DNA from: Dyella_B nitratireducens
GTDB taxonomy: Bacteria; Pseudomonadota; Gammaproteobacteria; Xanthomonadales; Rhodanobacteraceae
Direction: 5' to 3'
NCBI RefSeq assembly: GCF_049532905.1
Contig: NZ_CP064032.1
Location: 2,418,001 to 2,482,000, forward strand
DNA length: 64,000 nucleotides
Below the pieces are notes generated by a model. That model had not been told where the DNA came from. It made no database searches and was given only the letters and a program-made list of their open reading frames with translations. Shown piece by piece: positions 25,806 to 33,642 of the stretch; the stretch's first letter is position 1, and each line of letters starts with the position of its first letter. A program made the translations under genes and the position numbers.

Positions 25806-26192
25806 TCACGTATTCTTGCGACTCTGTTTTCCAGCTTCGACAGGTTGCCCGCCGATGCTGCCACGCGAGCTTGCACTGCCCGCACGCGAGCCACCATGGC
25901 TGTGTTCGCCGCCCTTGCGGCCGATATCCGCCATGTGCTCGCGATTCTCGCTGACGGCTTCACCGCCTTTCTGGCCGATCGCGGACATGTGGCCACGATT
26001 CTGGCTTACTGCCTCGCCACCTTTGCGGCCTGCCTCGCGAGCTTCTGCAGAACTGAATTCGTGGGCATGACCGCTTTCATGCGCTGCGCGACCACCCTGG
26101 CTGGCGATTTCGCGCTGCCGCGCTTCGTCCATGCCGGCGAACCCGCGGCCGCCACCCTGTCCCCCTCGATTACTGGTGTTTTCATTTGCCAT
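25806..26192 (-). CDS. KGG-repeat stress protein (YciG/Con-10-like)
   Basis: The 128-residue hydrophilic Gly-rich protein contains several KGG-type repeats: IASQGGRAAH, AGRKGGEAVSQNRGHMSAIG, QKGGEAVSENREHMADIG and RKGGEH. Such proteins are induced in general stress or stationary phase and are predicted to be intrinsically disordered. Their molecular role is unclear. The tail is rich in Ser, Gly and Arg. No partner gene is adjacent. Confidence 0.85.
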   Translation of the reverse strand: MANENTSNRGGQGGGRGFAGMDEARQREIASQGGRAAHESGHAHEFSSAEAREAGRKGGEAVSQNRGHMSAIGQKGGEAVSENREHMADIGRKGGEHSHGGSRAGSASSRGSIGGQPVEAGKQSRKNT

Positions 26193-26390
26193 TGTCTTAA
26201 CTCCAAATCAACACAACGCACGACACGCCTGTGTGTCGTACGCCGCGATCATCCCTAAGCTCATCTGTAGCGGAAGTCGCTGTAGGGTGAAAAACATTTG
26301 CACGAAAACGAGGCGTCAAAGCTGGCGCCTGTTTGCTTGGAGAGCGCAGCAAAACCGTGTGCGCGGGGTTGCAGGGCAGCGCTTAACATA

Positions 26391-26462
26391 TAAATTGGGG
26401 TGCAAACCCCAACATCGCGCAACGTGAAGATGCCTAGGTTGGGGTTCGCACCCCAACCTACG
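26391..26462. repeat. family A inverted repeat
   Basis: Slightly degenerate left end (TAAATTGGGGTGCAAACCCC) and standard right end. It supplies the TAG stop (26458-26460, reverse strand) of the copper ATPase. Confidence 0.9.
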
Positions 26463-28962
26463 AAAGCCTGCGCAAGCGCAGCGCATTACTCACCACCGAT
26501 ACCGACGACAAACTCATCGCCAATGCCGCCACCATCGGCGACAAGGTGATGCCGAACACCGGATACAGCACACCCGCCGCCAACGGCACACCCAACGCGT
26601 TGTAGACGAACGCAAAGAACAGGTTCTGCCGGATATTCCGCACTGTTGCCTTCGACAACGACCGTGCGCGCAGGATGCCGCCAAGCTGCCCTTTCACCAG
26701 CGTCACCTGCGCGGTCTCCATCGCCACATCGGTGCCGTGTCCCATCGCAATACCGATATCCGCGGCAGCCAGCGCCGGTGCGTCGTTGATACCGTCGCCA
26801 GCCATCGCAACGCACCGGCCTTGCTTGCGCAAGCTGTCGATCACCGCGGCCTTGCCGGCAGGCGATACACCGGCGTGCACGTCATCGATCGCCAATGCGT
26901 GTGCCACGGCATTCGCGGTGGTGGCGTGGTCGCCGGTGAGCATGACGATGCGCAGACCGGCTGCTTTTAGCTGTTTGAGTGCCTGCGGCGTATCCGGTTT
27001 GATCCGGTCGCTGACGCTGAACAAGCCGGCGAGCTTGCCGTCGATGGCCAGGAACATCACGGTGGCGCCTTCGTTGCGCAAGGCTTCCGCCCGAGCCAGC
27101 GTTTCCGTCTCCAGCGGGACACCCAGTTGCTGCATCAGCAGCGTGTTGCCAAATGCCAGGCGATGCTCTGCGGTCTGCCCGCTGATGCCGCTGCCGACGT
27201 GCGCCTGGACATCGTGCATCGCTTGCACACGCAGGCCTTCTTCCTTGGCGGCGGTGGTGATCGCTTTGCCGAGCGGGTGTTCGCTCGCTTGCTCCAGACT
27301 GGCCGCCAGGCCAAGCATCTGTTCGCGTGTGTAGCTTTCCAGCGGCAACACGGAAACAAGCGAAGGTTTGCCCTCGGTCAGCGTGCCCGTTTTATCCAGC
27401 ACCAGCGTGTCGACTTCACGGATGGCCTCGATCGCCGCGGCATCCTTGAACAGCAGTCCTTGCTGCGCGCCACGTCCGCTCGCCACCATGATCGAGATCG
27501 GCGTCGCCAAACCCAGCGCACACGGGCAAGCAATGATCAGCACCGACACCGCAGCGATCAGCGCATGCGCCAGGCTCGGTTCCGGACCGAACCAGGCCCA
27601 GCCCGCAAAAGCCAGCGCTGCCACTGCGATAACCGCCGGTACGAACCACGCTGCCACGCGATCGGCGGTGCGCTGCAACGGCGCCTTGCTGCGCTGTGCC
27701 TGCGCGACTTGCGCAACGATTTGCGCCAGCACGGTGGATGCGCCGACTTTTTCCACACGCATGGTGAGCACGCCTTGCTGATTGACGGTACCGCCCGTCA
27801 GCGGATCGCCCGGTGCTTTCGCAACCGGCATGGATTCGCCGGTAAGCATGGATTCGTCCACCTGACTGTTGCCGCTCAGCACAACACCATCCACCGGCAC
27901 TTTTTCGCCGGGGCGGATGCGCAGTTCGTCGTCCACGCGCACGTCATCCAGCGGCACATCGTGCTCTTCGCCATGCGACAGGCGCCGCGCGGTTTTCGGC
28001 ACCAGGCCTAACAATGCTTTCAAGGCTGCGCCGGTGCGTCGGCGTGCGCGCCATTCCAGGAAATCGCCCAGCGTCACCAGCGTGACGATCACCGCGGCGG
28101 ATTCGAAATACACGCCAACGCGGCCATGTGCATCGCGAAAACCCTGCGGAAACAGCTGCGGCGCGAGAAACGCCAGCACGCTATACAACCACGCTACGCC
28201 CGTGCCTGCGGCGATCAGCGTGTACATGTTCGGCTGCCACGGCTTGAGCGAACGCCAGCCGCGCGCAAAAAACGGCGCGCCTCCCCACAGCACGACGATG
28301 CTGGCAAGCACCGCCTCTACCCAGCCGCTCGCAGCAGGCACGTGCACGCCAGCGTGCGGCAGCATGGCCAGCAGGAATACCGGCAAGGTGAGGCCAATCA
28401 GCAGCCACAGGCGTCGCGACATGGCACGCACTTCGCCGGTGTCGTCGTCGTCCAGGTTCGGCATCATCGGTTCCAGCGCCATGCCGCACTTCGGGCAATC
28501 GCCGGGATGATCCTGCTGCACTTCCGGATGCATCGGGCAGGTGTAGGTAGCGCCAGGCACCGCAGCCTGTGGCGCGCGTTGCTCATGCAGATACTTTGCG
28601 GGATCGGCAAGAAATTTCTGCTTACAGCCTGCCGCGCAGAAGTGGTACGCGTGACCGTCATGCTCGACGTGATGCGGCGTGGCTGCAGGATCGACCGTCA
28701 TGCCGCAGACGGGGTCTTTTGCCGTCACCTCATGGTGAGCATGCGCTGGCTTCGTGTTCATCACCGTCATCGACGAGGCGGGCTGCGTATAACGCCCTGG
28801 CTCCGCATCGAACTTTGCCTTGCAGCCCGCGCAGCAGAAGTAGAAGCTCTTGCCGGCGTATTCGCTGCGATGCTGCGCATCGACCGTCTCCACGCTCATG
28901 CCGCAGATTGGATCGCGCGCGTTGCTTTCTACCTGATGGCAGCACGAACCCTGCGCGCTCAT
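26458..28962 (-). CDS. copA: copper-translocating P1B-type ATPase with YHS domains
   Basis: The 834-residue pump exports Cu(I). The N-terminus has two YHS metal-binding domains (DPICGMSV ... FYFCCAGCKAKF and DPVCGMTV ... YHFCAAGCKQKF). A heavy-metal-binding Cys segment (TYTCPMHPEVQ ... CPKCGMALEP) follows. The transmembrane metal site is C479-P-C481 (IIACPCALG) and the phosphorylation site is D523 in DKTGTLTEG. The actuator TGES, the HP motif (SEHPLG) and MAGDGINDAPAL are all intact. The ATG at 28962 overlaps the stop of the MerR-type gene as ATGA, so the two are co-transcribed and copper-induced. Silver export is also possible. Confidence 0.93.
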   Translation of the reverse strand: MSAQGSCCHQVESNARDPICGMSVETVDAQHRSEYAGKSFYFCCAGCKAKFDAEPGRYTQPASSMTVMNTKPAHAHHEVTAKDPVCGMTVDPAATPHHVEHDGHAYHFCAAGCKQKFLADPAKYLHEQRAPQAAVPGATYTCPMHPEVQQDHPGDCPKCGMALEPMMPNLDDDDTGEVRAMSRRLWLLIGLTLPVFLLAMLPHAGVHVPAASGWVEAVLASIVVLWGGAPFFARGWRSLKPWQPNMYTLIAAGTGVAWLYSVLAFLAPQLFPQGFRDAHGRVGVYFESAAVIVTLVTLGDFLEWRARRRTGAALKALLGLVPKTARRLSHGEEHDVPLDDVRVDDELRIRPGEKVPVDGVVLSGNSQVDESMLTGESMPVAKAPGDPLTGGTVNQQGVLTMRVEKVGASTVLAQIVAQVAQAQRSKAPLQRTADRVAAWFVPAVIAVAALAFAGWAWFGPEPSLAHALIAAVSVLIIACPCALGLATPISIMVASGRGAQQGLLFKDAAAIEAIREVDTLVLDKTGTLTEGKPSLVSVLPLESYTREQMLGLAASLEQASEHPLGKAITTAAKEEGLRVQAMHDVQAHVGSGISGQTAEHRLAFGNTLLMQQLGVPLETETLARAEALRNEGATVMFLAIDGKLAGLFSVSDRIKPDTPQALKQLKAAGLRIVMLTGDHATTANAVAHALAIDDVHAGVSPAGKAAVIDSLRKQGRCVAMAGDGINDAPALAAADIGIAMGHGTDVAMETAQVTLVKGQLGGILRARSLSKATVRNIRQNLFFAFVYNALGVPLAAGVLYPVFGITLSPMVAALAMSLSSVSVVSNALRLRRLS

Positions 28963-29384
28963 GCCTGCGGCTCCTCGTCGGCCAACGCGCGCAGGATCGG
29001 ACAGTGTTCCGGATCGCCATGCCCTGGGCAAACCTCGATCAACTGCTGCAGGCCCTTGCGGATGCGCATCAATTCGGCAATGCGCGCATCGATGCTTTCC
29101 AGGCGCTGCTCAGCACGCTTGCGCACCGCCTTCACGCCGCCGCGGCGGTCAGTGGAGAGGGCGAGCAGATCGCGGATTTCTTCCAGCGTGAAACCCAGCT
29201 CCTTGGCGCGGCGAATGAAACGCAGCCGCTTGATCGCCGATTCGTTGTAGCTGCGGTAGCCGGAGGCGCGGCGCAGCGGCTCCGGCAGCAAACCTTCGCG
29301 CTCGTAATAGCGGATGGTGTCGATGGGAACACCGGCGCGCTTGGCGACGGTGCCGATGGTGAGCGAGGGGGGTGTTGTGTTCAT
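28959..29384 (-). CDS. MerR-family copper-responsive regulator (CueR-like)
   Basis: The 141-residue protein has the MerR winged helix (LTIGTVAKRAGVPIDTIRYY, then REGLLPEP), a dimerisation helix and a C-terminal metal-binding loop with cysteines in VCPGHGDPEHCPIL. It controls and precedes the copper ATPase, overlapping it by 4 bases. The start at 29384 has the usual family N-terminus. The loop C-x8-C spacing is consistent with Cu(I)-type MerR sensors, but Hg or Zn cannot be excluded from sequence alone. Confidence 0.88.
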   Translation of the reverse strand: MNTTPPSLTIGTVAKRAGVPIDTIRYYEREGLLPEPLRRASGYRSYNESAIKRLRFIRRAKELGFTLEEIRDLLALSTDRRGGVKAVRKRAEQRLESIDARIAELMRIRKGLQQLIEVCPGHGDPEHCPILRALADEEPQA

Positions 29385-29391
29385 AGGGGAA

Positions 29392-29423
29392 AGTCTAGAC
29401 CTTTGATCAAGGTCCAGAGTCAA
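29392..29423 (-). promoter_or_regulatory. MerR-type promoter and operator
   Basis: On the reverse strand a -35 TTGACT (29418-29423) and a -10 TAGACT (29392-29397) are separated by 20 bp, the overlong spacer typical of MerR-controlled promoters. The spacer contains the dyad GACCTT-x5-AAGGTC (29398-29414). It lies 8 bases from the regulator ATG. Confidence 0.8.
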
Positions 29424-29440
29424 GTCCCCTCGGCAGAGCC

Positions 29441-29513
29441 GTAGGTTGGGGTGCAAACCCCAACATCACGCAGTGTGGCGATGGCAATGTTGGGGTTTGC
29501 ACCCCAACCTACG
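29441..29513. repeat. family A inverted repeat
   Basis: Complete copy with both arms matching the consensus, between the copper regulator promoter and the chloride channel gene. Confidence 0.95.
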
Positions 29514-29616
29514 CAGGCATGGCGTCTGCGTGCATGGCAGCAATTCATTTTCCAGCCAGCTATCGCGCACTTATCCCTGTAACCTTGCCGCGCACTTCAG
29601 GGGCTACTCATCCAAC

Positions 29617-31470
29617 ATGTCACCGAATAACGATCCACATACCCGCGCCTCGGTTCCGCTGGCGCCTTCGCTCGACCCCACGCTCGCCGCCGCACATATG
29701 CCACGCCAATTCCGCCCCCTGGATTGGCGGGTGCTGTGGATTGGCTTTGTCGCCATGCTGCTGGGCGGGGTGGTTGCCGTCGTCGCCAAGGTGCTGACGG
29801 CACTGATCGGCCTGATCACCAACCTCGCTTTCTACGGGCGCTGGAGCTATGACTTCAGCAGCCCGGCGGGCAATCACCTGGGGCTGTGGGTGATCGCCGT
29901 GCCGGCCGTCGGCGGCTTGATCGTCGGCGTGATGGCGCGCTGGGGTTCGCGTGCCATTCGCGGACACGGCATTCCCGAAGCGATGGAACAGGTGCTGCTC
30001 AACGAAAGCCGCATCCCGCCGCGCATCACCTGGCTGAAGCCGGTGTCCTCGGCGATCGCCATCGGCACCGGCGGTCCGTTCGGCGCAGAAGGTCCGATCA
30101 TCGCGACCGGTGGCGCGCTGGGCTCGCTGATCGCGCAGCTGATGCACGTGACGGCCGACGAGCGCAAGACGCTGCTCGCGGCCGGCGCTGCGGCAGGTAT
30201 GGCGGCGGTGTTCTCGGCACCGATCTCCGCCGTGTTGCTGGCCGTCGAACTGCTGTTGTTCGAACGCCGCGCGCGTTCGCTGATCCCCGTCGCACTGGCC
30301 GCCACCGTCGGCACCGGCTTCCGCTACGTGCTGGAAGGCAATGCGCCGATGTTCCCGATGCCGGTGCTGGCGACGCCCACTTTGTCCGCGATAGCAGCAT
30401 ATATCGTGCTGGGCGTGCTGGTGGGCGTGGTCAGCGTGTGGATCACCAAGCTGACCTACGCCATCGAGGATCACTTCGAAAAGCTGCCAATCCACTGGAT
30501 GTGGTGGCCGGCGCTGGGCGGCATCGTGGTCGGCATCGTCGGCTACTACATGCCGCTGACGCTCGGCGTGGGCTACACCAATATCTCGGCCGTGCTAAGC
30601 GGCACGATCGGCATGAGTGCCATGCTCGCGCTGTGCCTGCTCAAGCTGTTGTCGTGGTCGGTGGCGCTGGGCAGTGGCACCTCGGGCGGCACGCTCGCGC
30701 CGCTGTTCACCATCGGCGGTGCGATGGGCGGCGTGCTGGGCATGGCGTTGGCCAGCGCAGCGCCGTGGCTGCACGTCGATCCGCATCTGGCGGCGCTCGT
30801 GTGCATGGCCGCGATCTTCGCCGGCGCATCGCGCGCATTCCTCACCTCGGTGGTATTCGCCTTCGAAACCACGCAGCAACCGCACGGTTTGCTGCCATTG
30901 CTTGGCGCATGCGCGGCGGCGTATCTGGTTTCCGGTTTGATGATGCGCAATACCATCATGACCGAGAAGATCGTGCGCCGAGGCGTGCGCGTACCTTCCG
31001 ACTACGCGGCCGATTATCTGGACCAGATTTACGTACGCGATGCCTGCAGCCGCAACGTGGTGAGCCTCAAGGCCGACCAGACGGTGATAGAGGTGCGCCA
31101 ATGGCTCGCTTCGCAGGGTGCCAATACCAAGCACCAGGGCTTTCCCGTGCTCGACGCGCACGGCCAGGTGGTGGGCGTGATCACACGGCGCCAGCTTTAC
31201 GAAGCAAACCTCGACGGCAATACATCCATGCAGTCATTGGCAAAGGTTGCGCCGATCGTGGTGCGCGAAGACCACACCCTGCGCGAAGCCGCCGACCACA
31301 TGGTGGAGCGGGAAGTGGGACGGCTGGTGGTGGTGAGCAAGGAGAAGCCGCACCGCATGGTGGGCATCATCACGCGCGGTGATTTGCTGGTTGCGCATGC
31401 GCAGCGGTTGCGCGAGGCGCGGCATGCGTCGCGGCATTTGGATTTGGGAAGGAAGCCGGCGGCGCCGTGA
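29617..31470 (+). CDS. CLC-family chloride channel/transporter with CBS domains
   Basis: The 617-residue membrane protein has the CLC core with about ten hydrophobic helices. Its filter signatures are RGHGIPEAMEQ (in place of GSGIPE), GTGGPFGAEGPII with the gating glutamate, and GSGTSGGTLAPLFTIGGA. A cytoplasmic tail with two CBS domains (DACSRNVVSLKADQTV and KVAPIVVREDHTLREAADHM) follows. Such proteins conduct chloride or exchange it for protons. The CBS pair may bind adenine nucleotides. The ATG at 29617 gives a proper N-terminus. Upstream in-frame sequence is the family A repeat and is not coding. Confidence 0.9.
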   Translation: MSPNNDPHTRASVPLAPSLDPTLAAAHMPRQFRPLDWRVLWIGFVAMLLGGVVAVVAKVLTALIGLITNLAFYGRWSYDFSSPAGNHLGLWVIAVPAVGGLIVGVMARWGSRAIRGHGIPEAMEQVLLNESRIPPRITWLKPVSSAIAIGTGGPFGAEGPIIATGGALGSLIAQLMHVTADERKTLLAAGAAAGMAAVFSAPISAVLLAVELLLFERRARSLIPVALAATVGTGFRYVLEGNAPMFPMPVLATPTLSAIAAYIVLGVLVGVVSVWITKLTYAIEDHFEKLPIHWMWWPALGGIVVGIVGYYMPLTLGVGYTNISAVLSGTIGMSAMLALCLLKLLSWSVALGSGTSGGTLAPLFTIGGAMGGVLGMALASAAPWLHVDPHLAALVCMAAIFAGASRAFLTSVVFAFETTQQPHGLLPLLGACAAAYLVSGLMMRNTIMTEKIVRRGVRVPSDYAADYLDQIYVRDACSRNVVSLKADQTVIEVRQWLASQGANTKHQGFPVLDAHGQVVGVITRRQLYEANLDGNTSMQSLAKVAPIVVREDHTLREAADHMVEREVGRLVVVSKEKPHRMVGIITRGDLLVAHAQRLREARHASRHLDLGRKPAAP

Positions 31471-31495
31471 TGCGCGTTACACGCTTCACGTTACT

Positions 31496-31590
31496 CCAAT
31501 GGCCGTCATTCCCGCGAAAGCGGGAATCCATTTTGCTCTGGTGCAAAAACGAAGATGGATTCCCGCTTTCGCGGGAATGACGGCCATTGG
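31496..31590. repeat. 36-bp-arm perfect inverted repeat
   Basis: The left arm starts CCAATGGCCGTCATTCCCGC and the right arm ends GCGGGAATGACGGCCATTGG. The 36-bp arms are exact complements around a 23-base spacer. It lies between the convergent channel and ABC exporter genes and could terminate both. It is a longer relative of the GTCATTCC palindromes. Confidence 0.9.
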
Positions 31591-31620
31591 GGCGACTCGC
31601 GGGTTGGGGACAAATCCAAC

Positions 31621-33468
31621 TTACGTCACCAGCGCATCATCCGCCGCCACAAACCCACCCGTCTGCCGCTGCCACAAGCGCGCATACAACCCACCATGCG
31701 TGATCAACTCCGCATGCGTACCGGTTTCCACCACTCTGCCCTTGTCCATCACCACCAGGCGATCCATACGCGCGATGGTGGATAAGCGGTGCGCAATGGC
31801 GATGACGGTCTTGCCTTCCATCAGCACTTCCAGGCTTTCCTGGATCGCCGCTTCCACTTCCGAATCCAGCGCGGAGGTCGCCTCGTCCAGCACCAGGATC
31901 GGTGCGTCCTTCAGCAGCACGCGCGCGATCGCAATGCGTTGGCGCTGGCCGCCTGAAAGTTTCACGCCGCGCTCGCCTACCAGCGCTTCCAAGCCGCGAC
32001 GGTCTTCACCATCGACCAGGTTGGGAATGAATTCGTCCGCACGTGCCTTGCGGATCGCATCGTTGAGCTGTGCTTCGGTGGCATCCGGGCGGCCATAGAG
32101 CAGGTTGTCGCGTACGGAGCGATGCAGCAGTGACGTGTCCTGCGTAACGACACCGATCTGCGAACGCAGGCTTTCTTGCGTTACCTGCGAAATGTCGGTG
32201 CCGTCGATGACGATATGGCCACCTTCCAGGTCATATAGGCGCAGCAGCACGTTCACCAGTGTGGATTTGCCCGCGCCGGATGGCCCCACCAGGCCAATTT
32301 TTTCACCGGGATGCACCTTCAAGTTCAGGCCGGAAATCACCCCGCCTTTCTTGCCGTAATGGAAATGGATGTCATCGAAGCGCACCTCGCCGGCCACCAC
32401 TTCCAGCGGCATGGCGCCTTCCTTGTCCTGCACGGCGCGCGGTTGCGCGATGCTGGTGATGCCGTCCTGCACGGTGCCGATGTTTTCGAAAATGCCGTTC
32501 ACCACCCACATGATCCAGCCGGACATGTTGTTGATGCGGATCACCAGCCCCGTCGACAACGCAATCGCACCCACCGAGACCTTGCCCTGGCTCCACAGCC
32601 ACACTGCTATCGCCGACGTGCCGACGATGAGGAAACCGTTGAGCGTGGTGATGGCAATGTCCATCGACGTGGTAAGGCGCGTCATGGCGCGCAGCTTGTT
32701 GGTCTGCTCGCCCATCGCCTCGGCCACATAGGTTTCTTCGCGCTGGGTATGCGCGAACAGCTTGAGCGTGAGGATGTTGCTGTAGCCGTCGACGATACGG
32801 CCCATCAATTTCGAGCGCGCTTCCGATGCCGCCCAGGAACGCTTGCGCGTGCGCGGAATGAAGATGTACAGAATGCCGACGTAACCGAAAAGCCATACCA
32901 CCAGCGGCGCGGCAAGCCATCGGTCAGCGTGCGCGAACATCACCACTGCGCTGCCGTAGTAGATCGCCACGTACCAGATCGCATCCACAATCTGCACCGC
33001 CGACTCGCGCAGCGAGGCACCGGTCTGCATGATGCGATTGGCGATACGCCCGGCGTAGTCGTTCTGGAAAAACCCCAGGCTCTGGCGCATCACGTAGCGA
33101 TGGTTCTGCCAGCGGATGCGATTGGTCAGGCTGGGTACCACCGCCTGGTTGACGAGCATGTCGTGCACGCCGATGAACAGTGGGCGCAATGCCAGGGCGA
33201 CGAAGGCCATCCATAGCAGTTCGCGTCCATGGACGGCAAAGAAATCCTTGCCCGGTACACCCTTGGCCATGTCGACGATGCGGCCGATGAAGCCGAACAA
33301 CGACACTTCCACGATCGCCACGCCGAAGCCCACCAGGATCGCCACCGCGAACACTGGCCACACCTGGCGCAAATAGAACACGTAGAACCGCCCCACGGAC
33401 TTGGGCGGCATCGTGTCGACCGGGTCCTTGAAAGCGTCAATCAGGGATTCGAACCAGCGGAAAATCAT
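31621..33468 (-). CDS. ABC-type exporter, fused membrane and ATPase domains
   Basis: The 615-residue half-transporter has a six-helix type I exporter domain (about residues 30-345) and a C-terminal ATPase. The ATPase carries Walker A GPSGAGKST, Q-loop VVTQDTSLL, signature LSGGQRQRIAIARVL, Walker B ILVLDEATSALDS and the switch histidine in AIAHRLST. It should work as a homodimer in the inner membrane exporting a lipid, peptide or drug. The long N-terminal amphipathic segment before the first helix and the sequence type are those of the MsbA/multidrug group. No peptidase C39 domain is present, so there is no sequence reason to link it to the lanthipeptide. Confidence 0.88.
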   Translation of the reverse strand: MIFRWFESLIDAFKDPVDTMPPKSVGRFYVFYLRQVWPVFAVAILVGFGVAIVEVSLFGFIGRIVDMAKGVPGKDFFAVHGRELLWMAFVALALRPLFIGVHDMLVNQAVVPSLTNRIRWQNHRYVMRQSLGFFQNDYAGRIANRIMQTGASLRESAVQIVDAIWYVAIYYGSAVVMFAHADRWLAAPLVVWLFGYVGILYIFIPRTRKRSWAASEARSKLMGRIVDGYSNILTLKLFAHTQREETYVAEAMGEQTNKLRAMTRLTTSMDIAITTLNGFLIVGTSAIAVWLWSQGKVSVGAIALSTGLVIRINNMSGWIMWVVNGIFENIGTVQDGITSIAQPRAVQDKEGAMPLEVVAGEVRFDDIHFHYGKKGGVISGLNLKVHPGEKIGLVGPSGAGKSTLVNVLLRLYDLEGGHIVIDGTDISQVTQESLRSQIGVVTQDTSLLHRSVRDNLLYGRPDATEAQLNDAIRKARADEFIPNLVDGEDRRGLEALVGERGVKLSGGQRQRIAIARVLLKDAPILVLDEATSALDSEVEAAIQESLEVLMEGKTVIAIAHRLSTIARMDRLVVMDKGRVVETGTHAELITHGGLYARLWQRQTGGFVAADDALVT

Positions 33469-33642
33469 GGCGCGGAGTCCATTTGGCGAGCCAATGAGAT
33501 GGGGTCGAAGCGCGCACTATACAGGGGCGACATGGCAGCGACTTGGCGATGCCAGCGCTCCCCTGGCGTGCCTGAATGCTAACCCCGCGTGAAACTCCCA
33601 TCTGTGAAGTACCAATTGACCATCGGCGGCGTCATTCGGATC

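Noticed and set aside
31621..33468. Lanthipeptide transporter
   Set aside because: No C39 peptidase domain, ten kilobases from LanM, and the sequence is of the multidrug/lipid exporter type.
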